Part shown: piece after piece, positions 7,474-15,872 of the stretch
Layout: each line of letters begins with the position of its first letter
Position numbering within the stretch: the stretch's first letter is position 1
NCBI RefSeq assembly: GCF_005405485.1
Contig: NZ_BJED01000006.1
Coordinates: forward strand, 124,001-188,000
Reading direction: 5' to 3'
Source of the DNA: Enterococcus hulanensis
GTDB taxonomy: Bacteria > Bacillota > Bacilli > Lactobacillales > Enterococcaceae
DNA: 64,000 bases
The notes under the pieces: model-generated
Told to the model about the DNA's origin: nothing
Databases searched by the model: none
The model's input: only the letters and a program-made list of their open reading frames with translations
Translations under genes and position numbers: made by a program

Positions 7474-9033
7474 TTGGGTGCGAAATTGAAAGAGTTGTTA
7501 GGCTTACCTTCTTTGCGTGAGGCTCAGTTGATGAGTGGACAAAATTGTTTGAATCAGACAGTCACATCTTTATCTTTCTTGGATATTTCAGATATGGATG
7601 ACTGTGCAGCTTTGCTTGAGACAAATGAATACCGCTCTGGGGAGTTGATGCTGACATCTTTTTTTAACATCAAAGACGATATAGCAAAACAATGTGAAAC
7701 AATTGGTCGATTACATAAGATGGGTGAGTTGGGAATCATTCTTTACTATGTGGGAATCGTGCTGCCAAGATTGTCACCGGAAGTGATCAAAACAGCAGAA
7801 GAGCTAGACTTTGTCATTATTCAAATGCCAAAAAATCAAAGCCAAATTCGTTACAGTGAAGTAATTGTCGAAGTGATGGCGGAAATCTTGAAAGAACGAC
7901 CAACTGAAAATATTGTGAATGAAGTGTTGGAAAAGGCGTCACTTTTGCCAGAGCATTTACGGACTGTCGAGGTAACATTGAAGCTGCTATCTGACCTGTT
8001 GCGCACAAATATTATTCTGACAAATGCGGATAATGAAATAGTCAATCAAATCAAATGGCCTCGCAACTCTTCCATCGATTTAGAACGAATATTACGTCGT
8101 GTTGTGGTGGATGACGGCCAGCAGGTTCAAAAAAATGATTTCGCGATTTTTTACAAAGAACTTTATCACAAAGAAAACGGGATGCTGCGCTTTTATCTTT
8201 TGAAGGAACATGAGCTGTTGACGGAAGTGGAATGTACTCAGGCGGTGGAATTATTGCAGGTTGCGATGAACCTATGGGGTAAAAAACATGGAGAGATCAG
8301 TGAATATGCCTTAGTCCAAGCCATCTTAAATGATGAAAGTGAAAAAATGTATCGTTTGGCCAACCATTTGAAGATCAACGTTAAAGGGATCGGGCTGATG
8401 TGGCTGCTGCAATTAAATGATCTGAGAGAAGAAAAAAAGTTAAAAGAAAATATTCTCGCCTATGCTTCGAACTATTATAAGACCTGTGTGGCACAATTAA
8501 TTGATGATCAATTGATTGTATTATTGGGAAATTATTGCCATTCTGATTCAGAATTAGAGCTGGGAGAGGATTATCTGCAAGCCACTCCGTACCAAGAGAT
8601 GATTGATAGTATTGTTTTGTGCCCGCGGCTACGGAATACGACCGATGTACGAATGACGTATCAATTAGTCAATAAAGTCGCTTTGCAGCTGCCAAAACTA
8701 TTCCACGGGAAGAAAAGTTTTTCTATCAGTGAGATTCGCCAAGTTGTTCATGCGAGTAAATTGATTCAAGCCGGAGAAGCAGAGGTGGAAGAGACCTTGA
8801 ACGTGCTGGCACCAATTATGGACAGCAAAGAACAGCTCATGACTTTGTGCAGTTTTTTATTGGATGCGGGAGCGGATTATCAAGTTTGTAGCGAACAATT
8901 ATTTATTCATAAAAATACGGTGAAGTATCGTATAAAAAAAATCAGCGAAGTTTTAGGCTACAATGTCATGCGCTTTTCTGAGAGCTATGAATGTTACGTA
9001 GCCTGTCTAGTCTATCGTATGATCAGTTTATAA
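7474..9033 (+). CDS. PucR family transcriptional regulator
   Basis: Cytosolic regulator of 519 residues. The N-terminal part (about residues 1–125) looks like the PucR sensory domain (ELLGLPSLREAQLMSG...). The C-terminal PucR-type helix-turn-helix is at about residues 455–515 (EQLFIHKNTVKYRIKKISEVLG). The TTG at 7474 is chosen: AGGAGG lies seven bases upstream and the next candidates would cut the domain. PucR proteins often control purine, amino-acid or GABA catabolism; here no obvious catabolic operon adjoins. The closest downstream gene is a convergent threonine aldolase, so the target cannot be named. Confidence 0.85.
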   Translation: MGAKLKELLGLPSLREAQLMSGQNCLNQTVTSLSFLDISDMDDCAALLETNEYRSGELMLTSFFNIKDDIAKQCETIGRLHKMGELGIILYYVGIVLPRLSPEVIKTAEELDFVIIQMPKNQSQIRYSEVIVEVMAEILKERPTENIVNEVLEKASLLPEHLRTVEVTLKLLSDLLRTNIILTNADNEIVNQIKWPRNSSIDLERILRRVVVDDGQQVQKNDFAIFYKELYHKENGMLRFYLLKEHELLTEVECTQAVELLQVAMNLWGKKHGEISEYALVQAILNDESEKMYRLANHLKINVKGIGLMWLLQLNDLREEKKLKENILAYASNYYKTCVAQLIDDQLIVLLGNYCHSDSELELGEDYLQATPYQEMIDSIVLCPRLRNTTDVRMTYQLVNKVALQLPKLFHGKKSFSISEIRQVVHASKLIQAGEAEVEETLNVLAPIMDSKEQLMTLCSFLLDAGADYQVCSEQLFIHKNTVKYRIKKISEVLGYNVMRFSESYECYVACLVYRMISL

Positions 9034-9040
9034 ACTTAAC

Positions 9041-9075
9041 AAAAAAAGCGGCTCGAATTCCGAGCCGCTTTTTTT
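9041..9075. terminator. Bidirectional terminator between PucR gene and threonine aldolase
   Basis: GCGGCTCG and CGAGCCGC form an 8-bp stem flanked by seven A on one side and seven T on the other, so it can end transcription in both directions. Confidence 0.9.
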
Positions 9076-10099
9076 ATAGTAGTGTCAATAAGGCGTCGAT
9101 ATCTGCTTCTTTTGTTGCCCAGCTAGTAGCAAAACGAATCACGGTATGTTCGTCATCGTACTGTTCCCAGAAGCTGAAAGCAACTTCCTTTTTTAGTTCT
9201 TCCATTTGATTGTTTTCTAAAATAATAAACTGCTGATTAGTGGGAGAATCTAAATAGAAGCGGTAATTTTTTTCTGCCAAACCATTTTTCAACTTCGTGG
9301 CCATTGCAATCGCATGCTCGCTAATTTCAAAATACAACTGATCGGTAAATAAAGTATCGAATTGCAGTCCGAGGAGTCGTCCTTTAGCTAATAATGCACC
9401 TTGCTGCTTCATATGAGCGACAAAATACTCAGGTAAATTATTCTTTGTAAAGACGATTGCTTCACCTAAAAAAGCCCCAACTTTTGTTCCGCCAATATAA
9501 AAAACATCGCAATATTCCGCAATCAACGGCAAGGTTAAATCAGATTCAGGACTGGCTAAGCCGTAGCCTAAACGTGCGCCGTCCAAAAAGAGTGGAATTT
9601 TATACTCGTGACATACATCAGAAATATTTTTTAATTCTTCTTTCGAATATAAGGTCCCATATTCCGTCGGATGAGATAAATAAACCATTCCAGGGAAGAC
9701 CATGAACTCTCGATTGTCATCTGCCCAAAATTGTTCGAGATACTCACGAATTTGCTGAGCTGAGATTTTTCCATTTGTTTGTGGCAGGCTCAAGACTTTA
9801 TGTCCAGAAAATTCGATCGCACCAGTTTCATGGGTCGTGATATGACCAGTCTCAGGAGCGATAACGCCTTCAATTTTTTTTAATAAGGAAGCAATAACTA
9901 AGGCATTCGTCATCGTTCCGCCTGCGATGAAGTAGACATCCGCCTCAGGACAGAGACAGGCTTGGCGGATTTTTTCAACCGCTGAAGCAGAGTATTGATC
10001 CCGACCGTAGCCGCTCAGCTTTTCTTCATTCGTCTCCAGCATACGTTGCAAGATTTTTTCGTGTGCACCTTCTAAATAATCACTTTCAAAATTTAACAT
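9074..10099 (-). CDS. ltaE: Low-specificity threonine aldolase (PLP-dependent)
   Basis: Fold-type I PLP enzyme of 341 residues that cleaves L-threonine or L-allo-threonine to glycine and acetaldehyde. The PLP lysine is Lys206 in YIGGTKVGAF, with the cofactor aspartate at Asp173 (FLDGARLG). Length and the N-terminal NFESDYLEGAHEKIL match the family. The ATG at 10099 has AAAGGAG six bases upstream. It is monocistronic by its flanking terminators. Stereospecificity cannot be read from sequence; beta-eliminating lyase paralogues are the main alternative. Confidence 0.88.
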   Translation of the reverse strand: MLNFESDYLEGAHEKILQRMLETNEEKLSGYGRDQYSASAVEKIRQACLCPEADVYFIAGGTMTNALVIASLLKKIEGVIAPETGHITTHETGAIEFSGHKVLSLPQTNGKISAQQIREYLEQFWADDNREFMVFPGMVYLSHPTEYGTLYSKEELKNISDVCHEYKIPLFLDGARLGYGLASPESDLTLPLIAEYCDVFYIGGTKVGAFLGEAIVFTKNNLPEYFVAHMKQQGALLAKGRLLGLQFDTLFTDQLYFEISEHAIAMATKLKNGLAEKNYRFYLDSPTNQQFIILENNQMEELKKEVAFSFWEQYDDEHTVIRFATSWATKEADIDALLTLL

Positions 10100-10136
10100 A
10101 AGGAACTCCTTTCATCGCGCTTAACTATCTTCTATT

Positions 10137-10171
10137 GTAGCAGATTAGACGAGTGTAGCAGATTAGACGAG
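10137..10171. repeat. Two tandem copies of an 18-base unit
   Basis: GTAGCAGATTAGACGAG occurs twice back to back, at 10,137 and 10,155 with a period of 18, between the threonine aldolase start and the UPF0173 terminator. It looks like a recent local duplication and may lie in the aldolase promoter region. Confidence 0.7.
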
Positions 10172-10173
10172 CT

Positions 10174-10209
10174 CAAAAAAAGCCTGTGAGATAATGCTTC
10201 ACAAGCTTC
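10174..10209 (-). terminator. Terminator of the UPF0173 gene
   Basis: On the minus strand AAGCTTGTGA pairs with TCACAGGCTT (10 bp, one G·U) and is followed by seven U. Confidence 0.85.
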
Positions 10210-10216
10210 TAATAAA

Positions 10217-10900
10217 TTAAAGTTCAATGGTTTCACCAACCGCCATAACTTTGCCAACATTTTCCGGCAGGAGTTTAACGAATGCTTCCGGATCTTGCTC
10301 GATGACTGGGAAGGTATTGTAATGGATCGGTACGACTTGCTTGGCCTTCAAGCGTTTGGCAGCACTAGCAGCTTCCTGTGGCCCCATCGTAAAATTATCT
10401 CCGATCGGCAAAAAAGCGATGTCAATATCAAAGGCTTCTCCAAAGAGTGCCATGTCACCAAAATTTGAGGTATCGCCAGCATGATAGATCGTTTTTCCTT
10501 CCGCCTGCAAAATAAATCCAGCCGGTTCACCCATATAAAGGGTTTGTCCATCTACTTCATATCCTGAGCTATGCTGTGCATGGACCATTTTTACTCGGCC
10601 AAAAGGAAAATCAAATTTTCCGCCGATGTTCATTCCATGTGTTCTCTCTACGCCATTTTTCTCTGCGAAGCTGCAAATTTCTACGATACTGATAACTGTT
10701 GCATCATTACGCTTTGCAATCGGAACCATGTCGCCAATGTGATCACTATGTCCATGGGTAACTAAAATCCAATCTGTTTCTACTTCGTCTGCTGTTAGGT
10801 CGGTCAAAGAATTCCCTGTTATAAACGGATCAAATAAGATTTTTTGCCCATCATCCATAACGATTGATAAAACTGAGTGACCATGATAAGTGATTTTCAT
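10217..10900 (-). CDS. UPF0173 metal-dependent hydrolase (metallo-β-lactamase fold)
   Basis: Cytosolic protein of 227 residues, similar in kind to Bacillus YtkL. The metal-binding motif [10 protein letters not shown] is present at about residues 48–57, with later ligands in HAGDTS and PIHYNTFP. The N-terminal [12 protein letters not shown] is typical of the family. Natural substrate is unknown. The ATG at 10900 has GGGAGAT close upstream. It is transcribed alone and is divergent from the B3/B4 gene. Confidence 0.85.
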   Translation of the reverse strand: MKITYHGHSVLSIVMDDGQKILFDPFITGNSLTDLTADEVETDWILVTHGHSDHIGDMVPIAKRNDATVISIVEICSFAEKNGVERTHGMNIGGKFDFPFGRVKMVHAQHSSGYEVDGQTLYMGEPAGFILQAEGKTIYHAGDTSNFGDMALFGEAFDIDIAFLPIGDNFTMGPQEAASAAKRLKAKQVVPIHYNTFPVIEQDPEAFVKLLPENVGKVMAVGETIEL

Positions 10901-11024
10901 AGTATCTCCCTCTCTTCCTGCACCTCTATTATAACGAAGACCTTCGATAATAAGTAAGCTTTTGCTTTTGCGTGAATTCGTTTAAACTAGAAGAAAGTAA
11001 GGAAAAAGTCTTGGAGGAATGAAT

Positions 11025-11675
11025 ATGCAATTAACCATTGATTCAAAAGTGAAAGAACAAGGGGTATCTTTGGCATACAGTGTCATTGAGTTTAAGAATG
11101 AGTCTCACAGTGAAAAGATTTGGCAAGAGGTGCTGAATCCGTTACTTCAAAAAATCGAAACAGAAGATACTTTGGAGAGTATCAAAGAAGATCCGCAAAT
11201 CACAGCAACTAAAAAAGTTTATCGTGCTTTAGGGAAAGATCCTGCTCGTTTTCGTCCATCGTCTGACAGTTTATGGCGTCGTATCATTCAGCAAAAGGGC
11301 TTATATCAGATCAATGCGTTAGTAGATTTGAATAATTATTTTTCATTAGAATGGAAGCTGCCGTTTGGGTCTTATGATCTAGGAAAGGTAACTGAGCCAA
11401 TCCAATTGACGGTTGGACCAGCAGAGGCTCGATATGCAGGGATCGGAAACAAATCTGTCAATATTGAAAATCTGTTAGTGTTAGCTGACGAGGAGGGCCC
11501 CTTTGGCAGTCCGACATCTGATTCAACACGGGGAATGATTTCTGAAGAAACAACGCGTGCCTTATTGGTAGGTTATCAATTTAATGAGGATGCCGTGGTT
11601 GATCAGGCAAAGGTGAAGGAAATTTTAGAAAACTATTTGACTGATTGTCGCGTTATCGAACAAGGCGTCATTTAA
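11025..11675 (+). CDS. B3/B4 tRNA-binding domain protein (stand-alone PheT-editing-like domain)
   Basis: Cytosolic protein of 216 residues resembling the B3/B4 module of phenylalanyl-tRNA synthetase β subunit, which in the full enzyme edits mischarged Tyr-tRNA(Phe). Visible features are KKVYRALGKDPARFRPSSDSLWRR and YDLGKVTEPIQLTVG. The ATG at 11025 is seven bases after GGAGG; the ATG at 11019 would be only one base away. Stand-alone members may act on mischarged tRNA or free amino-acid analogues, but this is not established. It is convergent with a YbaK-type gene and shares its terminator. Confidence 0.8.
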   Translation: MQLTIDSKVKEQGVSLAYSVIEFKNESHSEKIWQEVLNPLLQKIETEDTLESIKEDPQITATKKVYRALGKDPARFRPSSDSLWRRIIQQKGLYQINALVDLNNYFSLEWKLPFGSYDLGKVTEPIQLTVGPAEARYAGIGNKSVNIENLLVLADEEGPFGSPTSDSTRGMISEETTRALLVGYQFNEDAVVDQAKVKEILENYLTDCRVIEQGVI

Positions 11676-11706
11676 AAAACGAGGCAGAATTTCTGCCTCG
11701 CTTTTT
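11675..11706. terminator. Bidirectional terminator between B3/B4 and YbaK genes
   Basis: A 10-bp perfect stem CGAGGCAGAA/TTCTGCCTCG is flanked by A- and T-runs on both sides. Confidence 0.9.
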
Positions 11707-12181
11707 ATTCCCAATTTTTACAAACATCAACCCATTGTTTGAACTGAGTATATTTTTCTAATTCCGGTATCGTCAATTCGATCGCGTTGTTTGAACTGCC
11801 GCAAGCAGGATAGACACTTTCGAAACGTTTCAAGGATTCATCCAGATAAACATCAATGCCCGGATTAATTCCGAAAGGACAAACACCGCCCACCGGATGA
11901 CCGATGACCGTCTCCACTTCATCAGCCTTCAGCATCAGCGCTCGTTCCCCAAAAGCGGCCTTGTATTTTGCATTGTCGACTTTTGCATCACCAGCAGCGA
12001 CGATCAAGAGACTTTTCTCTGCCTTCTTTAATTTGAAAGACAAGGTTTTCGCGATGCGCTCAGGCGCACAATCCAGTGCTTGCGCCGCTAGTTCGACCGT
12101 GGCACTGGAGACAGGAAACTCCTGAATCCGCTCGGCGATCCCATAGTGTGAAAAATATTCTTTTACAGCTTCAACAGACAT
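11705..12181 (-). CDS. YbaK/EbsC family protein (prolyl-tRNA editing-like domain)
   Basis: Cytosolic protein of 158 residues with the YbaK fold, which in ProX and YbaK hydrolyses Ala- or Cys-tRNA(Pro). Visible motifs are KTLSFKLKK, with the conserved lysine area, and GHPVGGVCPFGI. GGAGG precedes the ATG at 12181. The exact tRNA substrate is not predictable; EbsC-like members are common in enterococci. It is placed tail to tail with another stand-alone editing-like domain. Confidence 0.85.
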   Translation of the reverse strand: MSVEAVKEYFSHYGIAERIQEFPVSSATVELAAQALDCAPERIAKTLSFKLKKAEKSLLIVAAGDAKVDNAKYKAAFGERALMLKADEVETVIGHPVGGVCPFGINPGIDVYLDESLKRFESVYPACGSSNNAIELTIPELEKYTQFKQWVDVCKNWE

Positions 12182-12393
12182 TTTTTTCCTCCTTCATCCG
12201 ATGCATTTTTCTAAAAGAAAAATGTGATTCATCCGCAGTTCATTTATTGTGACAGACGACTTCCTACCAATGAAATCATTGACTGTCAAAAAAATGAAGC
12301 TGATTTTTATTTCGTGTAAAACTGGCAGATCGATATCTTAGTTTTATTAATTTATAATGATACACGCTTTGCTGAACGCAGTAAATGATATTT

Positions 12394-12402
12394 TGTTAGA
12401 AT
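12394..12402 (+). promoter_or_regulatory. Extended –10 promoter candidate for the SorC regulator
   Basis: TGTTAGAAT matches TGnTAnAAT about 33 bases before the start codon. No convincing –35 box is seen. Confidence 0.4.
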
Positions 12403-12434
12403 AGAAGAAGAGACTCTTACGGGAGGAAACAAAT

Positions 12435-13391
12435 ATGAAGGAAGATAAGAAGAAATTATTAGCCAAAGTCGCTTATATGTATTATGAACAAGAACTGACA
12501 CAGGCACAGATCGCCAAAGAATTAGCAATCTATCGAACGACCGTCAGCCGAATGCTGAGTCAGGCTAAAGCAGAAGGGATCGTAGAGATTAAGATTAATC
12601 ATTTTGATGCAAGTTTATTCGAGCTAGAGGAACAGCTGAAGCAGACGTTTGGATTGACGGCTGTTGAATTAGTAGCAACTGACAGTGATGCCAGTGAAGA
12701 AGCAAAAGAAGAACAATTGGCTGAAACAGCCGGTACTTGGATTCGACGTCAACTGTCTGATGACATGGTCATCGGTTTATCCTGGGGAGCCAGCGTGGGC
12801 AGAGCAGTCAATAAGATCGATCCCAAACAATTATCAGATGTTTCTGTTGTGCCGGTGGTCGGCGGGCCGAGTCACATCAATTCACGCTATCATGTGAATA
12901 CACTAGTCTACGAACTGGCGCGTAAATTGAATGGGCACAGCTTATTTGTGAATGCCACGGTGATTCAAGAAACGAAGGAACTGGCGGAAGGAATTTTTAA
13001 TTCGAAATATTTCCATGATTTAAAAGAATACTGGAAACGTTTGGATTTAGTTATCGTAGGTGTCGGCGGGCCTTTGAGCTATCATAAAAGTCAATGGCGG
13101 GATTTATTGTCTCCGGCAGATTATGAAGAATTGAAATTGCGAGAGGCAGTGGGAGATTGCTGTTGCCGTTTTTACGATAGTTATGGAAAACTTTTAAATG
13201 GTCCGTTGAATCAGCGTACGATTGGATTATCGATCGAGGAGTTAGCCGATGTTCCTCAATCGGTGGGAATCGCTCGTGGAATTTCTAAGGCGCGTTCGAT
13301 CGCACCGTTATTAGAAAGAGGCTACCTTAAAACCCTAATCACCGATCAAGAAACCGCACAGGAGATTTTACGACTTAGTCAACGAAAGTAG
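12435..13391 (+). CDS. SorC/DeoR-type sugar-binding transcriptional regulator
   Basis: DNA-binding regulator of 318 residues. The N-terminal helix-turn-helix is at about residues 10–50 (YEQELTQAQIAKELAI...RTTVSRML). The C-terminal effector domain from about residue 60 has the sugar-phosphate-isomerase-like fold seen in SorC and CggR (GLSWGASVGRAV, VVPVVGGPSH, LVIVGVGGP). GGGAGG precedes the ATG. It lies just upstream of the fructose-6-phosphate-aldolase-like gene in the same direction, which is the most likely target. The ligand is probably a phosphorylated sugar. Confidence 0.85.
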   Translation: MKEDKKKLLAKVAYMYYEQELTQAQIAKELAIYRTTVSRMLSQAKAEGIVEIKINHFDASLFELEEQLKQTFGLTAVELVATDSDASEEAKEEQLAETAGTWIRRQLSDDMVIGLSWGASVGRAVNKIDPKQLSDVSVVPVVGGPSHINSRYHVNTLVYELARKLNGHSLFVNATVIQETKELAEGIFNSKYFHDLKEYWKRLDLVIVGVGGPLSYHKSQWRDLLSPADYEELKLREAVGDCCCRFYDSYGKLLNGPLNQRTIGLSIEELADVPQSVGIARGISKARSIAPLLERGYLKTLITDQETAQEILRLSQRK

Positions 13392-13441
13392 TTTTTTTAT
13401 ATAAAGTGCACATTTGTGCGATTGTCAAAAAATGTTCTTCG

Positions 13442-13478
13442 GCGAAAGGCTTGCTGCAAAGCTTTTCGCTTTTTTTGT
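13442..13478 (+). terminator. Terminator after the SorC regulator gene
   Basis: An 11-bp stem (GCGAAAGGCTT with AAGCTTTTCGC, one G·U) around a short loop is followed by seven T. Confidence 0.85.
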
Positions 13479-13551
13479 CGTGAGAAGGCAGAAAAATATT
13501 TTTGAAGATGCTATGCTTGTTCTATAGAAAAGAGTAAGGGAGTTTTCAATA

Positions 13552-14235
13552 ATGGAATTTATGCTAGATACAGCCAATATTGCTGATATTAAAAAGTTTG
13601 CTGATTTTTTACCGATTGCCGGTGTTACATCCAATCCTTCGATCGTTAAAAAAGAAGGGAAGATCGACTTTTTCAAACACATGAAAGAAATCCGCGGGAT
13701 TATCGGTGAGCATCGTTCATTACACGTGCAAGTCGTTGCGACAGACTACGATGGTATCATCAAGGATGCAGAAACAATCTTAGCGAACATAGATCAAAAA
13801 GTATTTATCAAAATCCCAGTCAATGAGCCGGGCTTGAAAGCAATCAAAGAATTGAAACGCCGCGGGATCAATGTTACGGCTACGGCTATTTATACTAAGT
13901 TTCAAGCATATTTAGCAATTGCTGCCGGTGCTGATTATATTGCACCATACTTTAACCGGATGGAAAACTTGAATATCGACCCTCGTGAAGCAATCTTTGA
14001 AATGGCAGAAGAGATCGCTCGCACGAAGAGTGAGACAAAAATCTTGGCAGCCAGCTTTAAGAACGTCGGACAAGTTAACTCTGCTTTGGAAAATGGCAGT
14101 CAAGCAGCAACGATGGGTGTTGATATCATTCAACAGGCTTTGGCGATGCCGTCAATTGCACAAGCTGTAACTGATTTTACTGGGGATTGGGAAGCAATCT
14201 TCGGTGAAGGCACAACAATTGCAGATTTATCATAA
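13552..14235 (+). CDS. Fructose-6-phosphate aldolase / TalC-type transaldolase
   Basis: Class I aldolase of 227 residues in the small transaldolase family. The Schiff-base lysine is Lys87 in FIKIPV, and the start MEFMLDTANI with GVTSNPSIV is characteristic. Two activities are known in the family: cleavage of fructose-6-phosphate to dihydroxyacetone and glyceraldehyde-3-phosphate, or true transaldolase. Sequence by eye does not separate them. AAGGGAG precedes the ATG. It follows a SorC-type regulator, separated by a terminator, so it probably has its own regulated promoter. Confidence 0.87.
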   Translation: MEFMLDTANIADIKKFADFLPIAGVTSNPSIVKKEGKIDFFKHMKEIRGIIGEHRSLHVQVVATDYDGIIKDAETILANIDQKVFIKIPVNEPGLKAIKELKRRGINVTATAIYTKFQAYLAIAAGADYIAPYFNRMENLNIDPREAIFEMAEEIARTKSETKILAASFKNVGQVNSALENGSQAATMGVDIIQQALAMPSIAQAVTDFTGDWEAIFGEGTTIADLS

Positions 14236-14255
14236 GAGTTAAAAATAGCTTTTTC

Positions 14256-14288
14256 AGACTGTAGGCAAATGAGTCTACAGTCTTTTTC
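14256..14288 (+). terminator. Terminator after the aldolase gene
   Basis: A 9-bp stem AGACTGTAG/CTACAGTCT is followed by a T-run. Confidence 0.85.
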
Positions 14289-14368
14289 TCGTTCAACATA
14301 GGAGCTGTTGAGCCTTTTACTTCGATAACCGTATGGTCTGATGTTAAGCTGAAGAAGAGGTGAGCGAA

Positions 14369-14731
14369 ATGCATGAGATCCAAAAAGAATGGGCCCAGTG
14401 GAAATATTTTGTCATGGCGCGCTCACAAAACGAATATCTAGCGCTGCGTCAATTGTTCTCCGGCAATCAGTGGTCTGAAGAGAAAACCAAGCAATTCTAT
14501 CAACATTTGGATACAGTGAAAAAACTGCCGTTTGATGTAAAAGCCCGAAGAAATGCTTACGAACATGTCTGGGGCTATTTTAAAAAAGTGACATCGCCAG
14601 AAGAGAGACAGCATTTTTTTATTCTGCTTGATCAGATGACAGAAACGGATGATCAAGCCCTTCCTTATTTAAAGGAATTGGCAGAAAAATATCAAACGAC
14701 GTATCTTTTGGACTCTCATTTTTTTGATTAA
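14369..14731 (+). CDS. YbgA-like small protein (DUF1722)
   Basis: Protein of 120 residues of unknown function. It matches the DUF1722 pattern of E. coli YbgA: WxxxKYxVMARSQ near the N-terminus, then HVWGYFKKxxxxxER and a C-terminal LPYLKELAEKY...YLxxxxFF. In many bacteria the domain is fused to DUF523; here it stands alone. The ATG at 14369 follows GAGGTG at a good distance; a GTG at 14360 in the same frame is less likely. There is no signal peptide or membrane segment. Confidence 0.7.
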   Translation: MHEIQKEWAQWKYFVMARSQNEYLALRQLFSGNQWSEEKTKQFYQHLDTVKKLPFDVKARRNAYEHVWGYFKKVTSPEERQHFFILLDQMTETDDQALPYLKELAEKYQTTYLLDSHFFD

Positions 14732-14793
14732 GCAAATCGTTTCCGATTTTCAGGTAGGACTTTTATAATGAATCGATATGGAGGGATGCACGA

Positions 14794-15732
14794 ATGGAAA
14801 CACGCGCAGTTGTAATAGAAGAATATGGTCATGCAGACCAATTAAAAGAAAGTAAAGTAACTTTGCCTGAACTAGGTGAACATCAAGTTTTAGTAAAAGT
14901 AAAAGCCACATCAGTCAATCCGATTGATTGGAAATTACGTGAAGGCTACTTGGCACAAATGATGCCTTGGGATTTTCCAATTATTTTAGGCTGGGACGTT
15001 GCAGGAGAAATCGCGGAAGTTGGATCAGAAGTGAAGGATTGGCAAGTCGGGCAAGAGGTTTTTGCTCGTCCAGAGACGACGCGTTTTGGTACATATGCAG
15101 ATTACACGATTGTTGATGATCACTTATTAGCAAACAAACCTGATTCCGTTTCTTTTGAGGATGCAACGGCAGTGCCGTTAGCGGGATTAACTGCTTATCA
15201 AGCATTATTCACTCATGGGAAATTAAAAGCAGGCGAAAAGGTTCTGATCCATGCTGGTGCTGGCGGTGTTGGTATTTATGCCATCCAATTAGCTAAAAAT
15301 GCTGGTGCAACAGTTATCACTACAGCAAGTGAAAAAAATCATGGACTGTTAAAAGAGCTGGGTGCCGATCAAGTAATCGATTATCACACCACCGATTTTT
15401 CAGAAGTATTGGAAGACATTGATTTAGTCTTTGATACAATGGGCGGCGACGTTCAAAAAGACAGCTTCAAGGTATTGAATAAGGACGGACGGTTAATCTC
15501 GATCGTCGGCCAACCAGATGAAGAATTAGCTAAGAGTGTTGCTGTGGCTGAAAGTATCTGGCTTCAACCAGATGGCAAGCAACTACAAGAAATTGCAGAT
15601 TTAATGTCTGAAGGAAAAGTAAAAAGTATCGTGGGTCATACGTATCCACTCACTGCAGCAGGGGTGAAGGAAGCGCATGAATTAAGTGCGACTCATCATG
15701 CTAAAGGAAAAATTGTTTTAATAAATGACTAA
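14794..15732 (+). CDS. NAD(P)-dependent quinone-oxidoreductase-like MDR protein
   Basis: Medium-chain dehydrogenase/reductase of 312 residues without the catalytic-zinc ligand set. The N-terminal GroES-like domain includes VKATSVNPIDWKLREG, and the Rossmann nucleotide site is at about residues 150–165 (HAGAGGVGIYAIQLAK). Such enzymes reduce quinones or enones with NADPH; the substrate is not known. The ATG at 14794 has GGAGGG upstream, and TATAAT lies at 14,764 with a poor –35. Its own terminator makes it monocistronic. Confidence 0.85.
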   Translation: METRAVVIEEYGHADQLKESKVTLPELGEHQVLVKVKATSVNPIDWKLREGYLAQMMPWDFPIILGWDVAGEIAEVGSEVKDWQVGQEVFARPETTRFGTYADYTIVDDHLLANKPDSVSFEDATAVPLAGLTAYQALFTHGKLKAGEKVLIHAGAGGVGIYAIQLAKNAGATVITTASEKNHGLLKELGADQVIDYHTTDFSEVLEDIDLVFDTMGGDVQKDSFKVLNKDGRLISIVGQPDEELAKSVAVAESIWLQPDGKQLQEIADLMSEGKVKSIVGHTYPLTAAGVKEAHELSATHHAKGKIVLIND

Positions 15733-15734
15733 TC

Positions 15735-15772
15735 AAGAAGCTGTGCCGAATAATTTCGGCGCAGCTTCTTTG
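15735..15772 (+). terminator. Terminator after the MDR oxidoreductase
   Basis: A 16-bp stem (15735–15750 with 15755–15770, one G·U) with a TAAT loop, followed by a short T-rich tail. Confidence 0.75.
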
Positions 15773-15794
15773 TCAGCAATGCGTCAATTACGAT

Positions 15795-15823
15795 TTGACA
15801 GCGGATTTTTTTCTCGGTATCGT
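15795..15823 (+). promoter_or_regulatory. σA-type promoter of the cyclase-family gene
   Basis: TTGACA and TATCGT are separated by exactly 17 bases, about 50 bases before the start codon. A cre-like half site (TGAAAGCG, 15,835) overlaps the expected start of transcription. Confidence 0.65.
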
Positions 15824-15872
15824 TAAGACAAAAGTGAAAGCGTTCTATTAATAAGGTCTGAGGAGGAATAGT

